This document shows positions 55,793-64,000 of a DNA stretch of 64,000 bases, in pieces (position 1 is the first letter of the stretch; each line of letters opens with the position of its first letter). Position numbers and translations under genes: made by a program. The stretch comes from Gammaproteobacteria bacterium. GTDB taxonomy: Bacteria; Pseudomonadota; Gammaproteobacteria; Arenicellales; JAANXG01. The notes under the pieces are model-generated. The model ran no database searches. It saw nothing but the letters and a program-made list of their open reading frames with translations, and was not told where the DNA came from. The DNA lies in the NCBI GenBank assembly GCA_024638505.1, contig JAHEKE010000014.1, positions 5,122 to 69,121 of the forward strand. Reading direction: 5' to 3'.

Positions 55793-56892
55793 AAAAGCAC
55801 CGCGCCAGAGATCTGGGACTCGATTTCCCGGGTAGCCCCGGACCAAAAAACGCATTGACCGACGTAACCGGCGTACTGGTTGGCCACGCCACCTTGATTA
55901 ACGAAAAACCAGCTGACGGCAATCTGGTGCGAACTGGTGTAACCTCCATCTTACCTCGAGGTCGAGATCAAACGCCCAAACCGGTTTGGGCCGGCCAGTT
56001 TAGCCTAAACGGCAACGGTGAAATGACGGGAAGCCACTGGATTCATGACGCAGGATACTTCGTAGGGCCGATCTGCATAACAAACACGCATTCGGTGGGC
56101 ATCGTGCATCACGCGGCGACACGCTGGATGCTGGATACTTATGCCGATACGTTTCGCCAAGAGCATCTGTGGGCCATGCCCGTTGTCGCCGAAACATACG
56201 ACGGTGTGCTCAACGATATAAACGGCCAACACGTCGGCGTTGAACACGCACTGGCGGCGCTCAATGAGGCGGACGAGGGGATACCGGAGGAAGGCAACGC
56301 GGGAGGTGGCACCGGTATGATTTGCTATGAATTCAAAGGAGGCTCGGGTACCGCCTCAAGGCGGGTCAAGATTGGCGATGAGGGCTTCACTGTGGCAGCC
56401 CAAGTACAGGCCAATCACGGTCAGCGCGATTGGTTAACCATACTGGGCGTCCCCGTCGGGCGGGAAATGCGCCAAGACCGCCTATTTTCCAAGGAAAGCG
56501 GATCGATAATTGTCATTTTAGGTACCGACGCGCCGCTGGCACCTCTAAACCTGCGACACCTGGCAAAGCGTGCAGCGATCGGTATAGGTCGTCACGGCAC
56601 GCCAGGCGGGAATAATTCTGGCGATATCTTTCTTGCTTTCAGCACGGCAAATGAATGCAGCCTGCCGCAGCTATCAGGATCCCGGATGCGTTTTGAATAC
56701 TTGAACGGTGAGCTGCTTGATCCGCTTTATCTTGCCGCCGTGGAGGCGGTCGAGGAATCAGTCGTTAACGCGCTTGTCGCCGCCGACAGCATGACGACGG
56801 TGAAACCAGCCGGCAAGGTTTGTCGCGCCATCGACCATGACGAGCTCCGTGCGATCATGCGTCGTCACGGCCGCTTACGCTCGGAAGATTAA
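55789..56892 (+). CDS. P1-family (DmpA-type) aminopeptidase
   Basis: 367 residues. The autoprocessing nucleophile is Ser277 in TPGGNNSGDIFLAFST (G-N-x-S-G-D). The typical N-terminal DVTGVLVGHATL and the central GNAGGGTGMICYEFKGGSGT are present. DmpA-type enzymes cleave themselves before this Ser to form an alpha/beta pair and release N-terminal amino acids, including D- or beta-residues. Cytoplasmic (no signal peptide). It starts inside the end of a broken membrane-protein frame. Confidence 0.92.
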   Translation: MKKHRARDLGLDFPGSPGPKNALTDVTGVLVGHATLINEKPADGNLVRTGVTSILPRGRDQTPKPVWAGQFSLNGNGEMTGSHWIHDAGYFVGPICITNTHSVGIVHHAATRWMLDTYADTFRQEHLWAMPVVAETYDGVLNDINGQHVGVEHALAALNEADEGIPEEGNAGGGTGMICYEFKGGSGTASRRVKIGDEGFTVAAQVQANHGQRDWLTILGVPVGREMRQDRLFSKESGSIIVILGTDAPLAPLNLRHLAKRAAIGIGRHGTPGGNNSGDIFLAFSTANECSLPQLSGSRMRFEYLNGELLDPLYLAAVEAVEESVVNALVAADSMTTVKPAGKVCRAIDHDELRAIMRRHGRLRSED

Positions 56893-57097
56893 AGTTTGGC
56901 TGTCAATTAAAGCCAGCAGCGCGTCGCCCCGAAGTTCCCGCATGCGACCATGATATCGCTTCAGTCTCACGATTTGTAGGACCGGGGAATGCCAGCACGA
57001 TCTCTCCATCGGACGGCAATGAGCAACTATTAGATCGTGCTAAGATTAGCTGCACCAGTAATATTAAATTGATCGTAAAACATCAGCAGCAAACAAA

Positions 57098-58372
57098 ATG
57101 CCCGAGAGTGAGACAAGCAGTGCTGATGACGCTGCCCTGATCGATAAAGTTGCGGATTGGCTAATGTCGCAGGCACTCGGCGAGAGCGACGTTCAAGATA
57201 TTGTAGGTGGATGCTGCAACCGCTTGCTGGCTGCCGGCATTCCGCTGTGGCGCGGTTTTATCAGCTTTCGAATCTTGCATCCGAAATTTGCCTCCGTTTC
57301 CATCATCTGGCGGCGGGACCAACGCTCCGGCATCATCGAACACATCGAAACCCTGCACGGCGAAGCATTCACCTCCGATGAGTGGCAGCAGAGCCCTTTC
57401 AATCACATGCTGACTACGCAGATACCTTTTCTGCGCCGTCGCCTGAAGGGCGAGGAAGCGCTGCTGGATTTTCCCATCTGCCAGGATCTGCGCGATCAAG
57501 GGGCCAGCGACTACGTTGCCTGGATGGTTCCCTTTGCCCGGGATGACGAACCGGGACCGCACCTGGACGGTGTCTTAGGCTCATGGAGCACAGATCGACC
57601 GACTGGATTCAGTAGTGGAGAGCTTCATTCTCTTGCTCGGATCCAGAGGCGCCTGGTGGTGTCACTCAAGGTACAAATCAAACAGCAAATTGCGCACACC
57701 GTTCTTGCCACCTATCTTGGTCTGGATGCGGGGCGCCAGGTGCTGAACGGTCAAATCCGACGGGGTGACGGTGAGATGGTGCACGCCGTTATATGGTACA
57801 GCGATATGCGGGACTCCACCCGTCTGGGCGACAGTCTGACCGCCGAAGACTTTCTGCAGACTGTAAACAGCTACTTCGAATGCACCGCTGGCGCGGTGTT
57901 GGCCAACGGGGGTGAAGTGTTGCGCTTTATCGGTGACGCGGTGTTGGCAATTTTCCCGATCCGCGACGGCGAGCCGCGGTCAGCCTGCGAGCTTGCCATG
58001 GCTGCAGTCCGTGAAGCCGAAATCCGGCTGCGCTCAGTAAACGAAGAACGGTCTCGCGATAATCGGGATCCCATTGATTATGGTCTCGGCCTGCACGTAG
58101 GCGATGTGATGTTCGGCAACATCGGCGTACCGGAGCGGCTGGAATTTTCCGTCATTGGTCCCGCGGCTAACGAGGTGGCGCGAATCGAAAGCCTGACCAC
58201 AACCCTTGGTCGCCGGGTGTTAGTCAGTGCCGAATTCGCCCGCTGCGCGCCGCATTACTGGGAGAGTGCAGGAAAACATTCGCTCAAGGGAGTCAGCGCC
58301 CCTGTCGAGGTCTTGGCGCTGAAACATTGTGGAGATGGCCCTGAGCACCGGGATCAGGCCACACCCCAATAA
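57098..58372 (+). CDS. Class III adenylate/guanylate cyclase with N-terminal sensor
   Basis: 424 residues. The first about 215 are a soluble domain of unknown type (ISFRILHPKFASVSIIWRRD) also seen in alphaproteobacterial cyclases. The catalytic domain starts at IWYSDMRDSTRLGDSL (metal Asp near 235), with RFIGDAVLAIFPI (second Asp near 279), GLHVGDVMFGNIG and a C-terminal FSVIGPAANEVARIE. The substrate-selecting residues cannot be read reliably, so ATP or GTP is open; AC is the common case. Confidence 0.88.
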   Translation: MPESETSSADDAALIDKVADWLMSQALGESDVQDIVGGCCNRLLAAGIPLWRGFISFRILHPKFASVSIIWRRDQRSGIIEHIETLHGEAFTSDEWQQSPFNHMLTTQIPFLRRRLKGEEALLDFPICQDLRDQGASDYVAWMVPFARDDEPGPHLDGVLGSWSTDRPTGFSSGELHSLARIQRRLVVSLKVQIKQQIAHTVLATYLGLDAGRQVLNGQIRRGDGEMVHAVIWYSDMRDSTRLGDSLTAEDFLQTVNSYFECTAGAVLANGGEVLRFIGDAVLAIFPIRDGEPRSACELAMAAVREAEIRLRSVNEERSRDNRDPIDYGLGLHVGDVMFGNIGVPERLEFSVIGPAANEVARIESLTTTLGRRVLVSAEFARCAPHYWESAGKHSLKGVSAPVEVLALKHCGDGPEHRDQATPQ

Positions 58373-58419
58373 ACCCGCTATAAGCCAAGCCGTTTACATC
58401 TTAAACATCTCTCATATTT

Positions 58420-58434
58420 TGTTGCAGTGCAACA
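58420..58434. promoter_or_regulatory. PhaR/PhbF-like operator upstream of acyl-CoA synthetase/GNAT gene
   Basis: TGTTGCAGTGCAACA, identical to 37219-37233, 45 bp before the start codon of the next gene, a good place for a repressor site. Confidence 0.6.
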
Positions 58435-58479
58435 TAACTGAGTGGTATCGTCTCGTGCGCCAAATTTTGGAATTGAAGT

Positions 58480-61194
58480 ATGAGCGTTCGTAACCTCGAT
58501 AGTTTATTCAAGCCCCGCTCAGTGTGCGTGATCGGCGCCTCCAACCGAAAGCAGAGCGTTGGCCGCGCGGTTATGCGCAATCTTCTGCGGACAGAGTTTT
58601 CCGGGCCAATCATGCCGGTGAATCCAAAACACACCGCCGTCTCGGGCGTACTCAGTCACCCCGAAGTGAAGCGCTTACCGCTGGTGCCAGACCTGGCAAT
58701 CATCTGCACGCCGGCTCGCACCGTACCCAAACTGATTACCGAGTTGGGCGAACTTGGCACACGGGCCGCTATTGTCCTCAGTGCCGGCCTGAAACATGCC
58801 GCCACAGAAGACGGACGCACTTTACAGCAGGCAATGCTGGAGGCTGCGCGGCCTCATTTGATGCGAATCCTCGGCCCCAACTGCCTGGGCCTGCTGGTTC
58901 CCGGGCAGCAACTCAACGCCAGCTTTGCGCACATTCCTGCCTTACCCGGGAGCGTTGCGCTGATTCACCAGTCCGGCGCGCTGTGCACCGCCCTTCTGGA
59001 TTGGGCTACCAGCAACGGTATTGGCTTTTCACATTTTGTCTCCATCGGCGACGGCGCCGATGTGGACTTCGGAGATGTCTTGGATTACCTGGGAGGCGAT
59101 CCCGATGCCAAAGCGATTTTGATGTACGTCGAATCCATTAATCACGCGCGCAAATTTATGTCGGCAGCGCGCGCCGGAGCGCGTAATAAACCTATCATCA
59201 TGATCAAAGCTGGTCGCGCTGCAGAGGGCGCCCGTGCCGCAGCCTCACACACCGGCGCGCTGATGGGTTCGGATGATGTTTATGACGCCGCGATACGACG
59301 CGCCGGTATGCTTCGGGTATTCTCAACGCGCGAGATGTTTGACGCAGTGGAGACACTGGCAAGCTCGCCACAGCCGAGCGGGGAAAGCATGGCAATTCTG
59401 ACTAACGGTGGTGGGCCGGGCGTTATCGCAACCGATGCTTTGGTGCTCGCGGGTGGCGTGCTGGCAGAGCTACAGGCGGAGACGATTGCGGCGCTGAATG
59501 AAGTCCTGCCGCCTACCTGGTCCCATGCTAACCCGATCGACATCATCGGTGATGCCGACAGTCAACGCTATGCAACTGCCCTTAAGATTCTGCTCGACGA
59601 CAAAAACGTAGATTGTGTATTGATCCTGCACGCACCCACGGCTGTCGTCTCAAGCGATGCTGCCGCTGAAGGAGTAGCGCAAGTGGCGCGACAAAACCAA
59701 CAGCAGGGTAAAACACTCATCGCAAGCTGGCTCGGTGGCGCAACAGTGGCTCAGGCCCGGCGGATGTTAAGTGACGCCGGTGTCCCCAACTATGACACGC
59801 CGGAAGAAGCGGTGCGCGCCTTTCTGCATATTGTGCAGTACGGGCGCAACCAGGCGCTGCTGATGGAGACACCTCCATCCATTCCGCAGGCATTCGAGCC
59901 CGTGGTGAGCTCAGCACGGATGGTGATCGAATCCGCGCTGGCGGGCGGGCGCGAACTTTTATCTGAACCCGAGGCAAAAGGTGTGCTCGCAGCTTACGGT
60001 GTGCCGATCGTAGAAACCCGAATTGCCGACAGCCCGGAGGAAGCCGCACGCGTAGCAGCGCAACTCGGCTTTCCGGTCGCCCTGAAGATTATGGCCGACG
60101 AGATTACGCATAAGTCAGATGTTGGGGGCGTGGTCCTCGACCTTGAAACTTCACACCAGGTACAGTCGGCCGCAGCGGCCATGGCTGAACGCGTCCAACA
60201 ATTGCGTGCGGACGTCAAACGTGCCGGTTTTACCGTGCAGAAGATGGCGCGGCGACCCGGGGCGTACGAACTCATCGTGGGAGCAGCGACCGACCCAATC
60301 TTTGGCCCGGTGATCCTGTTTGGCGAGGGGGGAACAGCGGTCGAAGTTATCGCAGACAAGGCGATTGCGCTGCCACCATTAAACATGAAGCTCGCCGGTG
60401 AGCTAATCGATTCTACGCGCGTGGCCCGGCGCCTGGGTGGATATCGGGATCGCGCACCGGTGAAACGACAGGCCATTGCACGAGTGCTCATTCAGATTGC
60501 GCAACTTGTTGCTGATGTACCGGAAGTGGTGGAGATCGACATCAATCCGCTGCTGGCTGATGAGCACGGAGTGCTCGCACTGGATGCCCGTATCCGGGTG
60601 CAAAAAACCGACGTCCGCGGTGCAGATCGCCTCGCCATTCGGCCCTACCCGAAAGAATTGGAGGAATCGGTGCGGTTGGATGACCTCAAGCTGATGCTGC
60701 GACCAGTGCGCCCGGAAGACGAACCCATGCATAAAGCGTTTCTAGACGAGCTCGATCCCAGAGATGTGCGCTTCCGATTCTTTGGCTCGATTCGTGAATT
60801 TCCGCACAGCCAGCTTGCCCGTCTTACGCAAATCGACTATGACCGCGAGATGGCATTCATTGCCGTTGCATCAGCGCAAAAACATGCGCGTACCGTCGGC
60901 GTGGTGCGGATCGTGTGCGACCCAGATAATACGCAGGCGGAGTTTGCCATCATCGTGCATTCGAAAATGAAGCGTAAGGGACTCGGCCGTGCTTTAATGC
61001 ACAAAATGATTAACTATTCCCGCAGCCGCGGCACAGGGCGGCTGGTCGGAGAAGTGCTGGCGGAAAACCATTCAATGCTCAATCTGGCCAAGAGCCTTGG
61101 GTTTTCGACCGAGCGCGAACCAGGCGAGGCAGTTGTGAGGGTAGTGCTGGATCTGCAGGCAGCGCCAGCAGCCATCGACGGCGTTTATCCCTGA
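58480..61194 (+). CDS. ADP-forming acyl-CoA synthetase fused to GNAT acetyltransferase (Pat-like)
   Basis: 904 residues. Order: CoA-binding domain (1-130), succinyl-CoA-ligase-like domain (about 150-470) with the phospho-His site His257 in AASHTGALMG, ATP-grasp (about 490-705; ALKIMADEITHKSDVGGVVL) and a C-terminal GNAT (about 735-890; VHSKMKRKGLGRALMHKMIN). The architecture is that of PatZ/YfiQ, which acetylates acetyl-CoA synthetase and other proteins. As I recall, the active-site His is lost in enterobacterial Pat; here it is kept, so synthetase activity may remain. A PhaR-like operator precedes it. Confidence 0.92.
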   Translation: MSVRNLDSLFKPRSVCVIGASNRKQSVGRAVMRNLLRTEFSGPIMPVNPKHTAVSGVLSHPEVKRLPLVPDLAIICTPARTVPKLITELGELGTRAAIVLSAGLKHAATEDGRTLQQAMLEAARPHLMRILGPNCLGLLVPGQQLNASFAHIPALPGSVALIHQSGALCTALLDWATSNGIGFSHFVSIGDGADVDFGDVLDYLGGDPDAKAILMYVESINHARKFMSAARAGARNKPIIMIKAGRAAEGARAAASHTGALMGSDDVYDAAIRRAGMLRVFSTREMFDAVETLASSPQPSGESMAILTNGGGPGVIATDALVLAGGVLAELQAETIAALNEVLPPTWSHANPIDIIGDADSQRYATALKILLDDKNVDCVLILHAPTAVVSSDAAAEGVAQVARQNQQQGKTLIASWLGGATVAQARRMLSDAGVPNYDTPEEAVRAFLHIVQYGRNQALLMETPPSIPQAFEPVVSSARMVIESALAGGRELLSEPEAKGVLAAYGVPIVETRIADSPEEAARVAAQLGFPVALKIMADEITHKSDVGGVVLDLETSHQVQSAAAAMAERVQQLRADVKRAGFTVQKMARRPGAYELIVGAATDPIFGPVILFGEGGTAVEVIADKAIALPPLNMKLAGELIDSTRVARRLGGYRDRAPVKRQAIARVLIQIAQLVADVPEVVEIDINPLLADEHGVLALDARIRVQKTDVRGADRLAIRPYPKELEESVRLDDLKLMLRPVRPEDEPMHKAFLDELDPRDVRFRFFGSIREFPHSQLARLTQIDYDREMAFIAVASAQKHARTVGVVRIVCDPDNTQAEFAIIVHSKMKRKGLGRALMHKMINYSRSRGTGRLVGEVLAENHSMLNLAKSLGFSTEREPGEAVVRVVLDLQAAPAAIDGVYP

Positions 61195-61263
61195 ACCTAG
61201 TCGATGTTTACCGAGGATAGCGCCGCTTGATGGGCGCACAGTGTTTAGCTGCCGATGAGTTTA

Positions 61264-62238
61264 CTAGGCCAGAGCAACCCAAATCATGTAGCCAGCAAAT
61301 AGGGAAAGAAGAACGAGTCCTTCGCCGCGCCTGATACGCAGCTTACCGGTATGCACCAGGAGTATCAGCAGAGCCGTGAGCCCAACGCCGATGGTGAGCG
61401 ATGCCGGACCACGATCCGGCACCGCAATCGGGGAGATAGCCGTGGCCGCACCGAGCACCAGAAGAATGTTGAAAATATTTGACCCCACCACGTTACCGAT
61501 TGCCAGGTCAGCCTCGCCCTTACGCGCGGCGAGTAGAGAGGTGGCGAGCTCAGGTACAGTCGTGCCAACAGCGACAATGGTTAGACCGATAGTAGCCGGC
61601 GTCATACCCAATCGCTCCGCGATTAACACGGCTGATTCAACCAGGAGCGTACCTCCCGTACCCAGCCCGACCAGGCCGATAAGAATAAGACCTGCCGTAA
61701 TCGACATGGTTCTGATCCTCAGCCTCCAGCCAACTTTGCGTGCCTCTGCTACGAACACATCCTGCCTGCTCTGGCGCAGCTCCATCACGGTGTAGTAAAT
61801 AAACACGCCAAACAGCAGGCACAGTATCAACCCGTCGCTGCGTGCCAGTCGGTTTGCGCTACCGTCCAGCAGTTGGTCCAGCGACAGAACGAGCGCCGCC
61901 GTCATGGCAAGCAGCAGCATAGGTATTTCGCGGGTGATGATGGTGGGATGAACATCAAGCGGACGAATGGCTGCTGTCAAACCAAGGATGAAGGCGATAT
62001 TAACGATGTTGGCGCCGACTACGGTTCCGAAAGCGATTCCTCCCGCACCGGTGGCTGCACCGGTTACCGCGACCACAAACTCAGGTGCGCTGGTGCCAAA
62101 GGCCACGACCGTTAAACCCACGACAACCGAGGGCACACCGAAAGCGCTGGCAATAGCAGCCGCACCGCGCACTAACGCCTCTCCCCCGCCCAGCAGAAGT
62201 GCTAAGCCGCCCAGAAACTGTAGAGAAAGCCACAGCAC
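61264..62238 (-). CDS. CaCA-family sodium/calcium antiporter (YrbG-like)
   Basis: 324 residues with ten to eleven membrane helices and two alpha repeats: VVAFGTSAPEFVVAVTGA with GTVVGANIVNIAF, and VAVGTTVPELATSLLAARKG with GNVVGSNIFNILLV. Each has the ion-binding Glu and Asn of the Na+/Ca2+ exchanger superfamily. Exchanges Ca2+ for Na+ or H+ across the inner membrane. Confidence 0.93.
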   Translation of the reverse strand: MLWLSLQFLGGLALLLGGGEALVRGAAAIASAFGVPSVVVGLTVVAFGTSAPEFVVAVTGAATGAGGIAFGTVVGANIVNIAFILGLTAAIRPLDVHPTIITREIPMLLLAMTAALVLSLDQLLDGSANRLARSDGLILCLLFGVFIYYTVMELRQSRQDVFVAEARKVGWRLRIRTMSITAGLILIGLVGLGTGGTLLVESAVLIAERLGMTPATIGLTIVAVGTTVPELATSLLAARKGEADLAIGNVVGSNIFNILLVLGAATAISPIAVPDRGPASLTIGVGLTALLILLVHTGKLRIRRGEGLVLLSLFAGYMIWVALA

Positions 62239-62463
62239 GATAAATGATTTTTCCGTTACTGGTTCATATAGTGAAGCAATTCGCCCCGATCAGATACTAA
62301 CAAAATCCTAGCCCTCAATTCAGATGCTTCTCGCCATCGCACATCGCTTACAGGTTTCGATTTGTACAGCTTTTCCTCTGATCTTGTGCCGACGCTTCTT
62401 AAATTAACGCCCGTGATATGATGTTAAAATCGTGTTGTGAATACAATCCTTTAGCATCGGTTT

Positions 62464-62877
62464 ATGATCAAAAGCTCATTGAACAGAGCGGCGCGCTTTT
62501 TTACAGCGAGTTTGTTTATTTCAACCACTTGCCTAGCCCACGGTGAAACCAAGCCGGGGCCGCACGGAGGCGAGGTACGGATGCCGGGTGCATTTCACTT
62601 AGAGGTTGTTGTGACTGGTACAACTATAGATGTTTACCTATTGGATATGCAGTTCAACAACCCTCAAATCGCCGACTCATCGGTCAATGTAGGTTTGCAG
62701 CAGAACGGAGCTCGGGTGACTCTGGACTGTCGGGCCGTTGATGAGAAAAAGATCTTTCAATGTTCACTTCCGAGTGATATGGATTTAAACGACGGGAAAT
62801 TGCTGGTTGAAGCTTCGCGCGATGGTATGCCTGCTGAACCCAGCCATTACGACCTGCCATTGAAGTGGGGGCAGTAA
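62464..62877 (+). CDS. Periplasmic protein with GPHGGEV motif
   Basis: 137 residues with signal peptide (ASLFISTTCLAHGE). The mature part begins TKPGPHGGEVRMPGAFHLEV, then a small beta domain (TTIDVYLLDMQFNNPQIADS). The GPHGGxV start followed by FxLEVVxxxxxxxVYLxD recurs in periplasmic proteins near copper or heavy-metal efflux genes. The His pair could bind metal (inference). No such genes are visible here. Confidence 0.65.
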   Translation: MIKSSLNRAARFFTASLFISTTCLAHGETKPGPHGGEVRMPGAFHLEVVVTGTTIDVYLLDMQFNNPQIADSSVNVGLQQNGARVTLDCRAVDEKKIFQCSLPSDMDLNDGKLLVEASRDGMPAEPSHYDLPLKWGQ

Positions 62878-63057
62878 GGCTGCGTTTCGAAATTGTTTCA
62901 TAGAAGCTGTCTTTTACGCCCGCCAAAATGTTCAGTGTAGCCCCACACTGCTTGTTGTTAGAGTGGTCAACCAGCCGGTGTGCACTTCTGAGAGTAATTA
63001 AGAAATCAGCGTGGTTTAAGAATCAACGTAACAGATCCTGAGTATGTCGCGTTACCG

Positions 63058-63591
63058 TTGTGTCCAGACAAGAAAGTTGTACGAACTGGCAACGTGCTGA
63101 TCGACGACTTTTCAGACGAAGCCTTGGTTTCACAGCTGGGCACGCAGTGGCGGGTGGTCAGCGACCAAGTTATGGGAGGTGTCTCCACAGGCTCCCTCTC
63201 CCGGCAGATCATTCAGAACCGTCCTTGTATGCACCTCATTGGCGATGTTCGTCTTGAAAACAACGGCGGATTTATCCAGGCGGCACTCGATTTACGCGAT
63301 AAAATCGATGCTTCAGGCTATACCGGCATACGACTCGTTGCCAGGGGCAACAATGAAAAATATGCACTGCATCTGCGCACTCCGGACAACATGCTTCCCT
63401 GGCAGTCCTACCGGGCACATTTCACTGTTAAACAACAGTGGCAAGCGATCGATCTTGCTTTCGATCGCTTCGCACCCCATCGGATCGATGCACCTTTGGA
63501 TACCACACGGCTGCACCGGATTGGTCTGGTTGCGATTGGGCGAGCTTTTCATGCCGATCTTGCAGTGTGCGAACTCCGCCTCTATCGCTAA
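63058..63591 (+). CDS. CIA30-family protein
   Basis: About 177 residues from TTG 63058; GTG 63094 (VLIDDFS) fits homologues slightly better. WRVVSDQVMGGVSTGSLSRQ is the hallmark WRxVxDxVMGGxS, followed by GFIQAALDLRDKIDASGYTG and a jelly-roll domain. CIA30 in eukaryotes helps complex I assembly; bacterial members are short and of unsettled function. Confidence 0.88.
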   Translation: MCPDKKVVRTGNVLIDDFSDEALVSQLGTQWRVVSDQVMGGVSTGSLSRQIIQNRPCMHLIGDVRLENNGGFIQAALDLRDKIDASGYTGIRLVARGNNEKYALHLRTPDNMLPWQSYRAHFTVKQQWQAIDLAFDRFAPHRIDAPLDTTRLHRIGLVAIGRAFHADLAVCELRLYR

Positions 63592-63638
63592 GTTCAGCCG
63601 GGGACAAAGCGCGAGCCTTGCCTACTAACGCGTCGTCG

Positions 63639-63999
63639 TCATTGTTCTGTTGCGATCAGCGGCTGTTTGATACTGAACGCGCCCCTTAGATCACCCAGGC
63701 GGTAGTTTGTGGCTTGATCATGGGGATAGCTTTGCGCAAGCGCGTCGCGAACTGATTCTGCAATTTCTGCCGTATCGCCATGGCAGGCTAAACAGACTTC
63801 CTGCACCGGGATCGGTTTCATGAAACGAAAGTAGCGTCCACCCGGTTCTGCCACCACTTCAGCATGGCTCATATTTTGCAAGCTTTCACCAGCGGCCGCG
63901 CGCATCTGAAAATCAGCCAGCACCTGCTGCTCCCAGGCATCCGGTGTGCCAATCATCGGGTTACGCACACGCGTGCCGACGCGGGTAACCTTCCAGCCG
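63639..63999 (-). CDS. DUF3365 (Tll0287-like) haem protein, partial
   Basis: The frame runs out of the right edge of the window, so the N-terminus (signal peptide and first part) is missing. Visible: [20 protein letters not shown], then [19 protein letters not shown] with a c-type haem site (CxxCH), ending with [20 protein letters not shown]. This matches the Tll0287-like DUF3365 domain, a periplasmic haem-binding redox sensor often found alone or in front of signalling domains. The C-terminus (ATEQ) is present. Confidence 0.88.
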   Translation of the reverse strand, partial: GWKVTRVGTRVRNPMIGTPDAWEQQVLADFQMRAAAGESLQNMSHAEVVAEPGGRYFRFMKPIPVQEVCLACHGDTAEIAESVRDALAQSYPHDQATNYRLGDLRGAFSIKQPLIATEQ

Positions 64000-64000
64000 T

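Overview
The window reads as chromosomal DNA of a gammaproteobacterium. The evidence is a complete minor-pilin/PilY1 cluster of type IV pili, a PHA synthase, a DsrC/TusE-family protein, a PotD-type/GGDEF-EAL pair and an N-type ATPase operon. I cannot name the genus. No rRNA, tRNA, CRISPR array or complete insertion sequence was seen.

Layout. 1-15 kb is accessory DNA: small hypothetical genes, broken genes, and a family of dispersed about 195-bp repeats. The repeats all lie on the + strand and encode a C4 zinc-ribbon-like 64-codon segment; two lie beside J-domain (DnaJ) remnants on the opposite strand. The same stretch holds a SYLF lipid-binding protein, an SGNH hydrolase, two lipoproteins sharing a CH...HGD...C module, a frameshifted DUF2786 gene and a Mth938-like gene. 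15.3-19.9 kb is a peptide-export locus: a double-glycine leader peptide faces a C39-peptidase ABC exporter and an unusual cyclophilin-HlyD fusion. 20.1-27 kb is the operon fimT-pilV-pilW-pilX-pilY1-pilE on the - strand. 28.2-35.1 kb is an N-type ATPase operon (atpD-C-Q-x-R-B-E-F-A-G). Its c subunit carries two membrane carboxylates plus a Na+-type E-S-T-x-x-Y motif, b is fused to a delta-like domain, and one extra membrane subunit gene (x) is frameshifted.

35.2-42.6 kb holds phaC, a tandem universal stress protein, a DUF1330 protein, a guanylate-kinase-like protein that lost its P-loop, and an AT-richer PhyH/LicD/LicC-like group whose last gene is broken. 42.8-47.6 kb holds two ATP-grasp-type enzymes around a CocE/NonD hydrolase, then a lipoprotein with an HExxH motif. 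47.7-48.9 kb is a run of gene fragments. 49.5-56.9 kb holds an MFS transporter, a DsrC-family protein without its terminal cysteine, an NspS/MbaA-like polyamine/c-di-GMP pair and a DmpA-type peptidase. 57-64 kb holds a class III cyclase, an ADP-forming acyl-CoA synthetase fused to a GNAT acetyltransferase, a CaCA antiporter, a CIA30 protein and a partial DUF3365 haem protein.

Links between genes. An identical 15-bp palindrome, TGTTGCAGTGCAACA, lies upstream of phaC and of the acyl-CoA synthetase/GNAT gene. It fits the PhaR/PhbF operator consensus as I remember it, suggesting shared control of PHB and acyl-CoA metabolism. Four 11-bp TCATC-type direct repeats, like a tandem Pho box, lie upstream of a 52-residue gene at 5.4 kb.
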